A DNA stretch of 64,000 bases from Saccharophagus degradans 2-40 (lineage in GTDB: Bacteria > Pseudomonadota > Gammaproteobacteria > Pseudomonadales > Cellvibrionaceae): assembly GCF_000013665.1 (NCBI RefSeq), contig NC_007912.1, positions 2,776,501-2,840,500 on the forward strand, in the 5' to 3' direction. Under the pieces are notes generated by a model, which did no database searches, had not been told where the DNA came from, and saw only the letters and a list, made by a program, of their open reading frames with translations. The position numbers and the translations under genes were made by a program. Positions within the stretch are counted from its first letter, which is position 1; every line of letters starts with the position of its first letter. This document shows positions 1 through 10,026 of the stretch, one piece after another.

Positions 1-1494
1 AACAAACTAACCCAAGAAGAGATTCAACCTTACATTAAAAAGCTAGAGCGTATCATTCACACCTTTTCCGACCCAGAAGCGAGAAAAGCGGAAAGTGACA
101 AGAGTATTGTTATTGAAAAATCAAAAAATATAGACGAGGCCTATAACAACCTTTCCAGTAATTTCGACAAGCAGACCAAAGAAATTATCGAGCTAGGCGC
201 CAGCTTAGAAAACTTAAAAGATACCGATCAAGAACAACTGGCCGCCTCTATTCTTGATGACTTGAACTCAGACCTCTCTAAAACTAAATCTAGCAATATT
301 CACCTAAAAGAAGATATGAGCGAACTTAGAGAAAAAATTTCTTCTATATCATCTAAGCTAAACCCGAAAACAGGTGGCATCCTAAGCTCGGCTCGTATAT
401 CTGTAGCTAAGACAAACGGCGATGTAGACACATCAGAGTTAAAAACGCTTTCAGATGAAATTCAAGAGATAAACGCCAAAGAAATTGACCGCCTACGCAA
501 CATAGTAAAAGATCAAAAATCATCCATATTCAATATGGAATCTAAAATTACTACTCTAGAGTCAGAACTGGACGGCAAAGGGGAGCTCACCTCTGAGACC
601 CAGTCAGTAATCAATCAACTAAAGCGAACTATTCAAGAATCGGAAATGTGCATTCAAGTACTTGAACAAGAAATAGACCAAATGCGCAATCAACTAGTAA
701 CCATGGATCAGAGCAAAACCCCTGCGCCGCCAGAAGTTTCCGAAAAAGATTTAGAGATGCTAAACAACCAGTTGGACACACTAAACAAAGAGTTAAACGA
801 GAAAGTTAATGCATCGAATACCAACGAAGCAATAAATAATTACGTTAAAGAAGCAATCACAGCGAATTCTATTGAAGATATATCACTGCTTATTTTTGAC
901 TGCATTCAACAAGCAGGTGGCGACCCACACATAATTATAAGCTGCAAAGGCAAGGATGTAATTGTTTCAAGCACGGGCAAAATAGCACCACGCGACAAAG
1001 TTGTTATAGACAACATGCAAACCAATGAAGTTAATGAGAGTGGCGACAAAAAATCGATTAACTTTAAATACAACAGTATAAGAGGCACGATTAAAGCACT
1101 TAACCCAGATGAAAATTTATCTGGCAGCAGTAAAGCCATGCTAGAAATAGCAAACATATCAAATAGTATTATTGAAAAAATACTCGCCATCCAAACAGCC
1201 AAAGAAAACACGAAAAAAATTGAGGATTGTAAAAACTCAATACGTAAAACAGCAGCAGACCTAGACAAACTTTACAATAGTAACTCCCGCAAAACGAAAG
1301 ATATTATCAGTAGCAGCTTAGGCCAAGTTGAGGATATTGCACGCACGCTGGGTATCCCCAACAACAAAATAAAGACAATTAAAGAAATAGAAGACGATGC
1401 GATAGCAACCGTTGATGCAGACAAGGTGCTACAACTAACAGCTAGAAAGCAATTTGTTAACATAATATCTAGCCTAGACCAACTTAAAGGCTAA
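1..1494 (+). CDS. Coiled-coil protein of unknown function (5' truncated by window edge)
   Basis: The reading frame is open from base 1, so the start lies left of the window; an internal TTG at 262 is not a credible start because the frame runs through it without a break. About 497 residues are visible. The first ~280 are charged, heptad-like and rich in Lys, Glu, Asn and Ser, typical of a long coiled coil. Residues ~285-400 look like a compact alpha/beta domain (ISLLIFDCIQQAGGDPHIII), and the last ~80 are helical again. The layout recalls response regulators in which a receiver domain, here out of view, is joined by a coiled coil to an uncharacterised C-terminal domain. That is only a guess. 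Codons are A-rich compared with the flagellar genes. Confidence 0.75.
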   Translation, partial: NKLTQEEIQPYIKKLERIIHTFSDPEARKAESDKSIVIEKSKNIDEAYNNLSSNFDKQTKEIIELGASLENLKDTDQEQLAASILDDLNSDLSKTKSSNIHLKEDMSELREKISSISSKLNPKTGGILSSARISVAKTNGDVDTSELKTLSDEIQEINAKEIDRLRNIVKDQKSSIFNMESKITTLESELDGKGELTSETQSVINQLKRTIQESEMCIQVLEQEIDQMRNQLVTMDQSKTPAPPEVSEKDLEMLNNQLDTLNKELNEKVNASNTNEAINNYVKEAITANSIEDISLLIFDCIQQAGGDPHIIISCKGKDVIVSSTGKIAPRDKVVIDNMQTNEVNESGDKKSINFKYNSIRGTIKALNPDENLSGSSKAMLEIANISNSIIEKILAIQTAKENTKKIEDCKNSIRKTAADLDKLYNSNSRKTKDIISSSLGQVEDIARTLGIPNNKIKTIKEIEDDAIATVDADKVLQLTARKQFVNIISSLDQLKG

Positions 1495-1596
1495 CATCAA
1501 AGCCCTTACTCGCCCTTACTCAAAAAGCAATATTGAGCATATGTAGCTTAGGGAGTAAACTTAGCTTAACGAATACAAAACAAGGTATATAGCTAC

Positions 1597-3288
1597 ATGA
1601 GCGCGCTCCACCTTTGTGTTATTGCACCCTATTTACAAGGCGGCTATATGGGAGAGATTATCAACCATATACGCCGAGCTTGCGCCACAAGAGAGTATAG
1701 ATTTACGCTCATCCGTACCAATAGCCTTGGCGAATTTTCCCTTAACCTAGGCGCTAGCGAGTTTGATGGGGTAATTACCATTCGAAATGCAGCCAGCCCA
1801 AAAATGGTAGAGTACCTGCAGAACAGAGCAATTCCTGTTGTAGCCATAGCACACGATTATTTCCCGCTAGATGTTCCTATTATCACATCAAACAATGCCA
1901 AAGGCATGGATCTAGCGTTTAATTATTTACTAGAACGCGGCCATAAAAAAATCACATTTATAGGCGATTTATCACAATACGATTTACGCAAACGCTTTGA
2001 ACGTTTTTGCGAACTACTGGATGAGAACAAATTACAACTTACCGATAAAAGCCTAATATGCGTAGACGACACCCTCTTTACTGGTGGCAGAGAAGCCGCT
2101 GCTCAGTTTATTAAACATGTAGATCAAGTTGATGCCGTTATTTGCGGTGCTGGCAACACAGGCATGGGCTTTGTTAAGCAACTCAAAGCACAGGGTGTAA
2201 ATTTACCAGAAAAATTAGAAGCAATTAGTTTTGACGACGTAGCATTTATGGAGCTAATCACACCCGGCATGCCTAGGATCGATCAGAACTTAGATCAAGT
2301 TGCAGCGCACGCACTAGAGGCCCTTGAGGCTCTTATTACGCAGACGCCCCTTACAACTCATACGTTACATGTTGATCCAACATTAATAATCGGCAAACCT
2401 GCTACTGCAGAACGCAACTGGCAAATGAGAGTTCATGAGCTAGATGGGCTAAATAACCTTAACTATGTTGATTCATTGGTAAACAATAGCTTCGAACTAA
2501 CGCATAAAATTCTTAATTCCAACCTCGATAAACTCATGAGTTTGGCTCCGTTATTTCAGCAACACATGCACCTAGCATGCTTAGCTGAACTTAAAAAAGA
2601 CAAGTTCAATAGAACCAGATTAAATATTAAAAAGATATTTGAAAGCGCTTCGGCGGAAGTACTATTGCTCGAAGATGAAGAAAACCTAGTACCTGTTGAG
2701 TCGTACCCCGGCAAGGCATTTAAAGAGAAGTATGGCAACAACCACCCAACCCTTGTTCACTTCCCTATTTTTGTTGACGATGTGCTATGGGGTTTTATTA
2801 GTGTATTTGGCGACCCACAGAGGGCTTCCTACCCCACTTCGTTTACTGGGTTTACGGGGTATATGGATACCATTGCACACAGTTATTCTTTATTACTTTC
2901 AAAGCAACAACACGAAGTAGAGTCAGAAACAACCGAACCATTAATAAGCGACACCCCCGATATATTAACCCCGTGCTTAAAATGGGATTTAGAAACGGGC
3001 AGTGTAGTATGGAACGAGAAAGCGCTTGAAAAACTCGGATTTACTACTGACCTAGAAAAAAGCATTTACCGCAACATGGAAGTGTTCGATCGCGTTCACC
3101 CTGAAGATGAGCACAACTTGCGTAAAGAAATCACATTAAGCTTATCGCACTTAGACAGGATGAATACTTTAGTGCGCCTTAAACTCGCGCAAGGTGGCTA
3201 CGCTCAGTTTAGAATTGAAGGTGAAGTAGTTCAGAAAAAGGACGACCGCGCAGTAATATACCGCTGTGTAATATCGCAAATAAACTAA
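1597..3288 (+). CDS. LacI-type periplasmic-binding-fold sensor with GAF-like and PAS-like C-terminus, no HTH and no output domain
   Basis: Residues 1-270 read as the ligand-binding core of LacI/GalR regulators (Peripla_BP_3). The landmarks are a start directly at the first beta strand (LHLCVIAPYLQGGYMGEI), GHKKITFIGD, DAVICGAGNTGMG and ISFDDVAFMELITPGM. The usual N-terminal helix-turn-helix is missing and there is no secretion signal, so it should be cytoplasmic. Residues ~310-450 resemble a GAF-like module and ~480-563 a PAS_3 fold (FDRVHPEDEHNLRKEI). No GGDEF, EAL, kinase or DNA-binding output follows. Similar sugar-binding-GAF-PAS proteins usually end in GGDEF, so this may be a shortened relative or a partner of another signalling protein. 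It converges on fliJ, 58 bp away. Confidence 0.8.
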   Translation: MSALHLCVIAPYLQGGYMGEIINHIRRACATREYRFTLIRTNSLGEFSLNLGASEFDGVITIRNAASPKMVEYLQNRAIPVVAIAHDYFPLDVPIITSNNAKGMDLAFNYLLERGHKKITFIGDLSQYDLRKRFERFCELLDENKLQLTDKSLICVDDTLFTGGREAAAQFIKHVDQVDAVICGAGNTGMGFVKQLKAQGVNLPEKLEAISFDDVAFMELITPGMPRIDQNLDQVAAHALEALEALITQTPLTTHTLHVDPTLIIGKPATAERNWQMRVHELDGLNNLNYVDSLVNNSFELTHKILNSNLDKLMSLAPLFQQHMHLACLAELKKDKFNRTRLNIKKIFESASAEVLLLEDEENLVPVESYPGKAFKEKYGNNHPTLVHFPIFVDDVLWGFISVFGDPQRASYPTSFTGFTGYMDTIAHSYSLLLSKQQHEVESETTEPLISDTPDILTPCLKWDLETGSVVWNEKALEKLGFTTDLEKSIYRNMEVFDRVHPEDEHNLRKEITLSLSHLDRMNTLVRLKLAQGGYAQFRIEGEVVQKKDDRAVIYRCVISQIN

Positions 3289-3346
3289 TTCTATTTTACT
3301 CAGCGAGTATTCAATCGATCGAACTGAGGTAACCAAACTTTGCAAG

Positions 3347-3778
3347 CTAACGATCATTTTGGCTGTTAAACCATTCATCTAGCATTTTTTGTTCGTTTTT
3401 ATCTAACACTGCCTGCTCTTCTGTTTTGTACCTCGCAATCATGTCTTTCATTAGCTTGTGTTTTAAGTGGCATGCTTGCCACGCTTCGCGCGCTTGCCGC
3501 TGAACGCCTTCCACACGCTGTATTTGTAACATTTGTGCTTGCTTAGCCATTGCCAGCTGCTGCAGGAAATTACGAATTCTAGCTAAATCTTGCGCGTTTA
3601 CACCCGTTCGCAGCATTTGCTGGCTTTGTTCATATTGACCATAATATTCTTCTAAATCGCGCAGACGTGAGATTTCGTTATTTAATTGTTTTTGAATGGT
3701 AGCAAGTTTTTCTGCCGCAGCATCCTCTTCGCGTCGCGCCATATCTACCACTACTTGCAATCGATCTGATTTAGCCAC
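3347..3778 (-). CDS. fliJ: Flagellar export protein FliJ
   Basis: This is a 143-residue, highly charged, almost wholly helical protein, the usual size for FliJ. FliJ is the coiled-coil stalk that sits in the FliI hexamer and couples it to the FlhA gate of the flagellar type III export apparatus. Its identity rests on the coiled-coil character ([34 protein letters not shown]) and on its position as the last gene of fliEFGHIJ. It overlaps the fliI 3' end by 8 bp, which implies coupled translation. No fliK follows; the next gene converges from the other strand. Confidence 0.93.
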   Translation of the reverse strand: MAKSDRLQVVVDMARREEDAAAEKLATIQKQLNNEISRLRDLEEYYGQYEQSQQMLRTGVNAQDLARIRNFLQQLAMAKQAQMLQIQRVEGVQRQAREAWQACHLKHKLMKDMIARYKTEEQAVLDKNEQKMLDEWFNSQNDR

Positions 3779-5147
3779 CTAGCTTACGCTCCGTTCTCTC
3801 CGTTGGCGCTATTACATTAAACAACTGCTCCATGCTGGGTACCAAACCAGATGCTTCTTTCATACCTTGGCAAATATATTTATTTAAATGCGGGTAGCGC
3901 TCTATGGCTCCATCAATATTTGGGTCGGTGCCGGGGGTATATGCACCTATCGAAATTAAGTCTTTGTTCGCTCTGTAACGTGACAGTAATGCTTTAAATT
4001 TTTGCGCTTTTTGTAAATGGTCGGGAGTAACAATGCTGGGCATCACACGGCTTACCGATGCGGAAATATCTATTGCTGGGTAAATGCCCTCCTCGGCTAA
4101 ATCGCGCGATAACACTATATGGCCATCTAAAATTGCGCGGGCGGAATCGGCTATTGGGTCTTGTAGGTCATCCCCTTCGGTAAGAACTGTGTAAAAAGCC
4201 GTTATCGAACCGCCGCCCTTATCGGCATTACCTGCACGCTCAACTAATTCTGGTATTTTAGAAAAAACCGACGGTGGGTAGCCTTTGGTTGCGGGTGGCT
4301 CACCTATCGCCAATGAGATTTCCCGTTGTGCTTGCGCATAGCGCGTGAGCGAATCCATAAGCAGTAAACAATTTAACCCTTGATCGCGAAAAAATTCTGC
4401 TACGCGGGTACACAATTCAGCCGCGCGCAAACGCATTAGCGGTGCATCGTCTGCCGGAGATGCGATAACGACAGCGCGAGACATGCCAGCGTCCCCAAGA
4501 ATTTGATCAATAAACTCTTTAACTTCGCGACCACGCTCGCCAATTAAGCCTACAACAACAATATCGGCCGTTGTAAAGCGAGTCATCATACCGAGCAATA
4601 CACTCTTACCCACACCCGAGCCAGCAAACAAACCAATGCGCTGGCCTCTACCAACTGTTAGCAAGCCATTTATTGCACGCACACCTACATCTAGCGGTGC
4701 ATCTATGGGGTGCCGAGACAATGGGTTTATTGCACTTGGCGCCATATCCACATTCGATTTACCGGGTAGCGGCCCCTTGCCATCTAAAGGCTGGCCAATA
4801 CCGTTAATAATTCGCCCACGCAAGTGCTCGCCAATAGCCATATGCTGATGCGCATCAAGCGGTACAACACGCGCACCTGGTTGCAGGCCTTCAACTTTTT
4901 GCACCGGCATTAAATAGGTTTTATCGCCGTTAAACCCTACCACTTCGGCGTCGATATTTTTATTATGGGGCAACACCACTCGGCACTGGCTGCCTACGGG
5001 TACATTTAAGCCAACAGCTTCGAGAGTAAGCCCAACCATACGTGTAAGCCGGCCTTGAGCTGTAGGAAGGTGATCTAACAACTTGTAATTGCGAAAAGGC
5101 TTTAACCTTTCTGCGATAGGCGCGCCAATAGTATCATGCCTGGTCAT
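3771..5147 (-). CDS. fliI: Flagellum-specific ATPase FliI
   Basis: FliI is the hexameric ATPase of the flagellar type III export apparatus, related to the F1 beta subunit. The Walker A loop GSGVGKS lies at about residues 176-182, a Walker B strand ending [12 protein letters not shown] follows, and the nucleotide-binding region has [11 protein letters not shown]. The length of 458 residues is typical. It overlaps fliH by 14 bp upstream and fliJ by 8 bp downstream, so the three export-complex genes are translationally coupled. Confidence 0.98.
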   Translation of the reverse strand: MTRHDTIGAPIAERLKPFRNYKLLDHLPTAQGRLTRMVGLTLEAVGLNVPVGSQCRVVLPHNKNIDAEVVGFNGDKTYLMPVQKVEGLQPGARVVPLDAHQHMAIGEHLRGRIINGIGQPLDGKGPLPGKSNVDMAPSAINPLSRHPIDAPLDVGVRAINGLLTVGRGQRIGLFAGSGVGKSVLLGMMTRFTTADIVVVGLIGERGREVKEFIDQILGDAGMSRAVVIASPADDAPLMRLRAAELCTRVAEFFRDQGLNCLLLMDSLTRYAQAQREISLAIGEPPATKGYPPSVFSKIPELVERAGNADKGGGSITAFYTVLTEGDDLQDPIADSARAILDGHIVLSRDLAEEGIYPAIDISASVSRVMPSIVTPDHLQKAQKFKALLSRYRANKDLISIGAYTPGTDPNIDGAIERYPHLNKYICQGMKEASGLVPSMEQLFNVIAPTERTERKLGG

Positions 5148-6183
5148 CGCTTGGCTCTTCTTCAGACTTTAAAGGACTACTACCCGCTTTAGACGCTTGC
5201 CTCGCCTCACCCGCCTCTGCTTCTCTATCTGTTTTATTGCTTTCTCTTTCAGAGTCTTCTGTTTTACTGTCCTCTGCCTGACCGTCAGCTTCCACGAAAT
5301 CCAACTCTGATTCATCCCCTTCTGCTTTTTCTCTTTCCAGCTCAGTATCGCTTGCTAAACCTCTATTGCCATCACCAATCGGCTCAGGTCGTTCGATCAT
5401 TGGGGGATAATCTTCGTCGTCTTCAGCCTCGACGCTCTCGCGTGCCTCGTCGAAATACTTTGCTATACGCGTACTTACATCAAAATCAATAAGGCTTTCA
5501 TCGCTGGTTACGCGGCAACCACCAGATGTTAAAGAGTTATCTATATGGACTGGCCACTCTTTAATTCCTGCAGTTTCTTCAGCTAAACCTGCCATTAACT
5601 CTGCATCTTGCTGGTTGAGTGAAACGTGTATATTTTTTGCCCCTACCGGCAACTCATTTATGGCTCGGTTTACAAGCGCAAATAGCAGCGAAGGGTCGGT
5701 GCTTATCTCGGCTTGTAATATTTTTTTTGCCATATTCACAGCAATATCAACCACTATTTGCTCTAGATCCTGTTGTTGCTTTTGCATTGGCAACAACAAT
5801 TCTTCGGCAATAGACGCTAAGCGCGCGCGCTCATTTTCTATAGAGGTTAATGTTTCTTGATATGCTTTTTTACTGCCAGCATCGAAGCCTTTGTTATATC
5901 CCTCGGTGTGACCCGATTGCAGACCTTCTGCTCTACCCTCGGCAAAACCCTCTTCTTTGGCCTCGGCAGCCATTTTTTGAAGCGCATCAGCGGTTAGAGG
6001 CGGTGGTCGTTTGGATGGGGGAATATCTTCAATAGATTCGTTTTTAGCGCGTTTTTTTTCTTTAATTGCACTTTGTACTACACGACCAGGTACCGTCATG
6101 CTGGGCGGCGCCCAAGACTCTACCCCCTCTTCTTGGCGTATAATCTCGAACGGTGCATGTGTGTTGCTTTTGTTATCTGCCAT
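5134..6183 (-). CDS. fliH: Flagellar assembly protein FliH with a long acidic C-terminal tail
   Basis: FliH binds FliI and docks it to the C-ring. The family core is at residues ~80-240: a Gly-rich repeat stretch ([20 protein letters not shown]) of the GxxxG type, then a helical region and the HrpE/YscL-like domain ([12 protein letters not shown]). At 349 residues it exceeds the common ~230-270. The excess is a C-terminal tail of about 110 residues rich in Glu, Asp, Ser and Lys, starting near [13 protein letters not shown], probably disordered. The tail is genuine in-frame sequence and its last bases overlap the fliI start by 14 bp. The N-terminus carries a FliN/FlhA-anchoring-like segment (VESWAPPSM). 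Confidence 0.93.
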   Translation of the reverse strand: MADNKSNTHAPFEIIRQEEGVESWAPPSMTVPGRVVQSAIKEKKRAKNESIEDIPPSKRPPPLTADALQKMAAEAKEEGFAEGRAEGLQSGHTEGYNKGFDAGSKKAYQETLTSIENERARLASIAEELLLPMQKQQQDLEQIVVDIAVNMAKKILQAEISTDPSLLFALVNRAINELPVGAKNIHVSLNQQDAELMAGLAEETAGIKEWPVHIDNSLTSGGCRVTSDESLIDFDVSTRIAKYFDEARESVEAEDDEDYPPMIERPEPIGDGNRGLASDTELEREKAEGDESELDFVEADGQAEDSKTEDSERESNKTDREAEAGEARQASKAGSSPLKSEEEPSDDQA

Positions 6184-6282
6184 GCGCTAAGTACTGCCTT
6201 TGGGCGCCATATTGGGCCGCGTTAATTTGCACAATGTTTATACATAAGGTGTATAACGAGATGGGAATGACTGGCTTAGGCT

Positions 6283-7323
6283 CTAAAGCATATCTTCGCC
6301 GCCACCACCTAAGTTTATTTCGCCCGCATCGGCCATTCTGCGCGCAATAGTAAGAATTTCTTTTTGTGCACCTTCCACTTCGGATACCTTGACTGGGCCT
6401 TTTGCTTCCAAATCGTCGCGTAACAGCTCGGCGGCGCGTTTGGACATATTTTCGAATATTTTTTCTTGCAGTATGTCGTCTGCACCTTTCAGCGCGATAA
6501 TTAAAACGTCGGACGACACTTCGCGCAACAACGCTTGAATACCGCGTGCATCCACATCTTTTAAGTTGTCGAACACAAACATTAAATCTTGAATTTGTGT
6601 ACCTAAATCTTCGTCGACTTCTTTAATACTATCTAGCAATTCAGTACTTACCGAGCTTTCTAGGTTATTAACAATCTCAGCCGCCGTTTTAAAGCCACCC
6701 AAGGCTTTGTTTTGCGAACCTGCATTACCACTAAATTGTTTTTCTAGAATATCGTTAAGCTCTTGCAGAGCACCGGGCTGTACTGTATCGAGCGAAGCTA
6801 CACGCATCATTACATCTAAGCGTACTTTTTCTTGGAAAAACGTGAGCACTTCTGCGGATTGGTCCGCATCGAGGTACGCCAATACAATGGCCTGAATTTG
6901 CGGGTGCTCGTTGCGAATAATATCGGCAACCGAGCGCGGGTCCATCCACTTTAAGGTATCTAAACCGGTAGTATTACCGCCCAACAATATGCGGTCTATA
7001 AGGCCATTGGCTTTATCTTCGCCCAGTGCTGTCACTAGCATGTTGCGAATGTAATTATCGGCCCCCATACCCAAACCTGTTTGCGTGCGTACTTCCTCCA
7101 TAAAGTTTGATAACACAACCTCTACTTCGTATTGCTGCACATTATTTAATTGCGCCATAGCAGTACCAAGGCGCTGTACCTCTTTGGGGCCCATATGTTT
7201 TAAAATTTCAGCCGCGGCAGATTCACCTAATGTCATAAGCAATATTGCAGCTTGATCGACGCGATTAATTTTTACCGCAGGGGGTTGAGATTTATCGCCA
7301 GCTTCATTGGGCTTTGGACTCAT
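6283..7323 (-). CDS. fliG: Flagellar motor switch protein FliG
   Basis: FliG is the C-ring protein that contacts the stator and sets rotation direction. The 346-residue product has the N-terminal domain (AAILLMTLGESAAAEILKHM), the middle EHPQ motif (NEHPQIQAIVLAYL) that binds FliM, and the C-terminal torque helix with its charged residues (SSDVLIIALKGADD). The start ATG overlaps the fliF stop as ATGA, so translation is coupled to the MS-ring protein it sits on. Confidence 0.98.
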   Translation of the reverse strand: MSPKPNEAGDKSQPPAVKINRVDQAAILLMTLGESAAAEILKHMGPKEVQRLGTAMAQLNNVQQYEVEVVLSNFMEEVRTQTGLGMGADNYIRNMLVTALGEDKANGLIDRILLGGNTTGLDTLKWMDPRSVADIIRNEHPQIQAIVLAYLDADQSAEVLTFFQEKVRLDVMMRVASLDTVQPGALQELNDILEKQFSGNAGSQNKALGGFKTAAEIVNNLESSVSTELLDSIKEVDEDLGTQIQDLMFVFDNLKDVDARGIQALLREVSSDVLIIALKGADDILQEKIFENMSKRAAELLRDDLEAKGPVKVSEVEGAQKEILTIARRMADAGEINLGGGGEDML

Positions 7324-8990
7324 TCTTCATTTATCCATCGTTTAATTACTTGTGCCACACGACCAGCATCTTCTGCCACTAGCCCCTTCACAGCATTAAG
7401 CTGCTGTTCGTACCCTTCTTCTGGGCTGGGTAGTGCAAGTGCATCCCCACCGGTGAGGGTAACCGTTTCATCCGAAAGCGAGTCAAAACCATCCATACCT
7501 GCAGCTTGCAATGCGGCCATTTCTTTCGCTTCGTCTTGCTCTCTTGTTTTTACTCCCGCCACAGCCAAGCTTTTAAGCACTGGGCGTACTAACCCCACCA
7601 ACAACGCTACAATAATTAATGCGCCGGCTATGGGTTTAATTAGCTTTAAAATACTTTCGTTCTGCCAAAACGGTAGGTCGTCCAATACCTCGATGGCCGG
7701 CTCGGGTAAAAACGCTTCGTTGAGTATATTGACACTGTCACCCCGCACAGCAGAGTAACCCACTGCATCTCTTACAAGTATAGCGAAGCGTTCTAGTTCT
7801 TGCTGTGTCCACTGGGTGCGCTCTACGGCGCCAGTTTCGGGGTTAATTGTTTTTTTATCGTCTATTACTACAGCAACCGTTAACCTGCGCAAGCGACCTT
7901 TCTCACGCTTGGTATAGCTAACCGTTCTATCTAGCTCGTAATTACGCACGGCCTGCGAGCGAGTATTACTGGGTTGACCACCTGCACCTTCGCCGCCCTG
8001 CCCAGCTTGCTCTGGCGCCTGCCCATCTGCGGGTGGTTGATTGGTAAGGGCACCAGGAATGCCGCCAGGCGCGCCACTGCCAATACGCTGTTCTTCGACG
8101 GTTTGCTCGCTGCGCACAGCGGGTAAGTCGGGGTTAAATACTTCTTCGGCTTGTTCTATTTCAGTAAAATCAATATCGGCTGCAACTTCGGTTTTAAAGT
8201 TCTGATCGCCTAATATTGGCGACAGCAAACGACGTACGCGCATTATCATGCCGTCTTCTACTTTTTGCGTATATTCCAAATGTTGCCCGGCAATAAGTAA
8301 GTCTTTGTCTTCTGCAATACCTGTAGTAAGTAGGTTGCCCTTTTGATCTACAACGGTAACATTCTCTACTTGCAACTCTGGAATACTGCTAGCTACCAAA
8401 TTAGCAATACCTTGAATTTGTTTTGGTTTGATGGGCCTGCCTGGGTATAAATCTAAAAATACCGACGCGCTAGGCTTGCGACCATCCCCTACAAATACAG
8501 AGCGCTTTGGAATTGCTAGGTGTACACGTGCACCGCGTACCGAATTTATGCTGGCAATAGTTCGAGCCAATTCACCTTCTATGCCGCGCTTGTAGCGCGT
8601 TGCTTCCATAAATTGACTTGTACCTAACGGTTGCTCTTGGTCGAGTAACTCGTAACCCGTTGAGTTATCACCTTGAATGCCATTTTCTGCTAACACCAAG
8701 CGCGCTCTATGCACTTCATCCACCGCCACTAGCAGCGCACCGGTCGAGCCATCTATTTTGTAGGGAATCTCGTTAAAATCTAAAATCGCGCCTACTTCAG
8801 AAGAATCTAATCGATCCAAACTACCATATAGCGGTTTGTAATCTTCCCCTTGACTCCAAAGTACAACCGCAAAACCAATAGCCACACTTGCCGCAAGCCC
8901 TACCATTAAACCGGCTTGGCGAATAATGTTTAGGTTGTTAAACCCATCTATTAGATCGTTAGTGCTTGTATGCGCGGGCGCTTGGGCCAT
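7320..8990 (-). CDS. fliF: Flagellar MS-ring protein FliF
   Basis: FliF forms the MS-ring in the inner membrane and is the base on which the flagellum is built. The 556-residue length is typical. A first membrane helix lies at about residues 28-48 (LMVGLAASVAIGFAVVLW), followed by YscJ-like ring-building motifs (MEATRYKRGIEGELARTI, ARVHLAIP). A Gly/Gln/Pro-rich periplasmic linker sits near residues 300-345. A second membrane helix (AGALIIVALLVGLVRPVL) precedes the cytoplasmic FliG-binding tail. The stop overlaps the fliG start. Confidence 0.98.
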   Translation of the reverse strand: MAQAPAHTSTNDLIDGFNNLNIIRQAGLMVGLAASVAIGFAVVLWSQGEDYKPLYGSLDRLDSSEVGAILDFNEIPYKIDGSTGALLVAVDEVHRARLVLAENGIQGDNSTGYELLDQEQPLGTSQFMEATRYKRGIEGELARTIASINSVRGARVHLAIPKRSVFVGDGRKPSASVFLDLYPGRPIKPKQIQGIANLVASSIPELQVENVTVVDQKGNLLTTGIAEDKDLLIAGQHLEYTQKVEDGMIMRVRRLLSPILGDQNFKTEVAADIDFTEIEQAEEVFNPDLPAVRSEQTVEEQRIGSGAPGGIPGALTNQPPADGQAPEQAGQGGEGAGGQPSNTRSQAVRNYELDRTVSYTKREKGRLRRLTVAVVIDDKKTINPETGAVERTQWTQQELERFAILVRDAVGYSAVRGDSVNILNEAFLPEPAIEVLDDLPFWQNESILKLIKPIAGALIIVALLVGLVRPVLKSLAVAGVKTREQDEAKEMAALQAAGMDGFDSLSDETVTLTGGDALALPSPEEGYEQQLNAVKGLVAEDAGRVAQVIKRWINEE

Positions 8991-9102
8991 GGCTCTATTC
9001 TCTTTTTAAGCGGGTATTTAAAGCAGTTATGTTCGCGGTTTATTTAATTAGCTGTATTACTTTGATGTACCTAGATTGACGCATCCTATTAAGATGCCAC
9101 CA

Positions 9103-9468
9103 TTAAATCGGCATGTTCATCACATCTTTATAGGCTTCTACTAACTTATTTCGAACTTGCACCATCGCATCAAATGCCACACCTGCCTTTTGTGAGGCAA
9201 TCATCACGTCGGTAATACCTACGTTAGAATCACCTTGAATATACGCTTGCGACATAGCGCCAGATGCCTGTTGCACTTCGTTCACTTTACTAACCGCCTG
9301 CTCGAGTAGTTCACCAAAGCGAGGGCCGTTTACTTGCTGAGTGCCGCGCGTGTTGTTAACGCCCTCAAGGGAGTTGCCCACACCCTGTACAGAATTCATT
9401 GCCTGGTTTTGTGCTTTAAAGGATCGGATCTCCATAAGCACGCGATTAATATCTACTCGGTCAGTCAT
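9103..9468 (-). CDS. fliE: Flagellar hook-basal body complex protein FliE
   Basis: FliE is the small adapter that joins the MS-ring to the rod and is the first rod protein exported. The C-terminal two thirds match the family: [17 protein letters not shown], then a stretch ending [20 protein letters not shown] and the final [12 protein letters not shown]. The length of 121 residues is slightly above the usual ~105 because of a Gln/Asn-rich N-terminal spacer. The ATG has a good AGGT ribosome-binding site 7 nt upstream. It is the first gene of fliEFGHIJ and follows a sigma54-type site at 9593-9608. Confidence 0.97.
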   Translation of the reverse strand: MTDRVDINRVLMEIRSFKAQNQAMNSVQGVGNSLEGVNNTRGTQQVNGPRFGELLEQAVSKVNEVQQASGAMSQAYIQGDSNVGITDVMIASQKAGVAFDAMVQVRNKLVEAYKDVMNMPI

Positions 9469-9592
9469 AAATCATACCTGCGATATTTTTTTGTCACTTT
9501 TCTGGTGAAACTGTTGAATTAATTGCCCAAACTTTTTAATGCGTCAAATAATTAGCGAAATGCTTAGGCTTTTAACGTGTTACAGGGGATTT

Positions 9593-9608
9593 TGCACAAA
9601 ACGGGCCA
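9593..9608 (-). promoter_or_regulatory. Sigma54-type promoter of fliEFGHIJ
   Basis: On the minus strand the sequence is TGGCCC-GTTTT-GTGCA, with the invariant GG and GC separated by exactly 10 nt. It lies 125 bp before the fliE start, and the rest of the 381-bp gap (9469-9849) holds no gene. Family knowledge: fliE operons in Pseudomonas and Vibrio are sigma54- and FleQ/FlrA-dependent. Confidence 0.7.
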
Positions 9609-9800
9609 GAAATGGCCGCAGGAAAGGAATTGCCGCATTACAAATACGGTAAAAAAAATATTGTATAAAATTAATGCGGAACGGAAGGAAAATTAAAACG
9701 CGAATATTCTAAATGCTACGTAGGAAATTGCTGCCAGACAGCGTAACTCCGAAATTTATAGACTCAAATATATAGCCCTAAAATACACTGCCCCAAAATA

Positions 9801-9828
9801 CAAATGGCCTGACAAGTCAGACCATTTG
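9801..9828 (-). terminator. Inverted repeat, probable terminator of the 58-residue gene
   Basis: The arms CAAATGG-c-CTGAC and GTCAG-a-CCATTTG flank a 2-nt loop, with one central mismatch pair. On the minus strand the hairpin is followed by TATTTTGG, a weak U-tract. It sits 22 bp after the stop of the 58-residue gene. Confidence 0.5.
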
Positions 9829-9849
9829 AAGAGCTAAAAATATTTGTTG

Positions 9850-10026
9850 TTACGAATCGAAGTCAAAATCGAATTCTTGCATTTCTCGCCGTAAACGCAA
9901 TTCTTCTATTTTATCTTCTAAACGTCGTCGAGAGTCAATAGAATGGGCATTACCTTCTGCAAGGATCGCCGATTCCGCCATATCGTCAGTCATATCTAGG
10001 TTACTATCCAAGACCCCACCACCCAT
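9850..10026 (-). CDS. 58-residue conserved protein of the PA3496 type
   Basis: The frame runs from ATG at 10026 to TAA at 9850. The product has an acidic N-terminus, then SRRRLEDKIEELRLRREMQ and the ending EFDFDFDS. This Arg-rich helix followed by an acidic Phe/Asp tail is the pattern of the short proteins related to PA3496 of Pseudomonas, described as putative envelope-integrity proteins; the role is not established. An upstream ATG at 10033 is in another frame and stops after nine codons, so the GAGG at 10035-10038 can serve the 10026 start. It is a monocistronic gene between fliE and fleR, with an inverted repeat downstream. Confidence 0.7.
   Translation of the reverse strand: MGGGVLDSNLDMTDDMAESAILAEGNAHSIDSRRRLEDKIEELRLRREMQEFDFDFDS

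Noticed and set aside
7252-7758. 168-codon plus-strand frame opposite fliF/fliG
   Set aside because: Shadow of two certain genes with a Ser/Thr/Ala-rich product.
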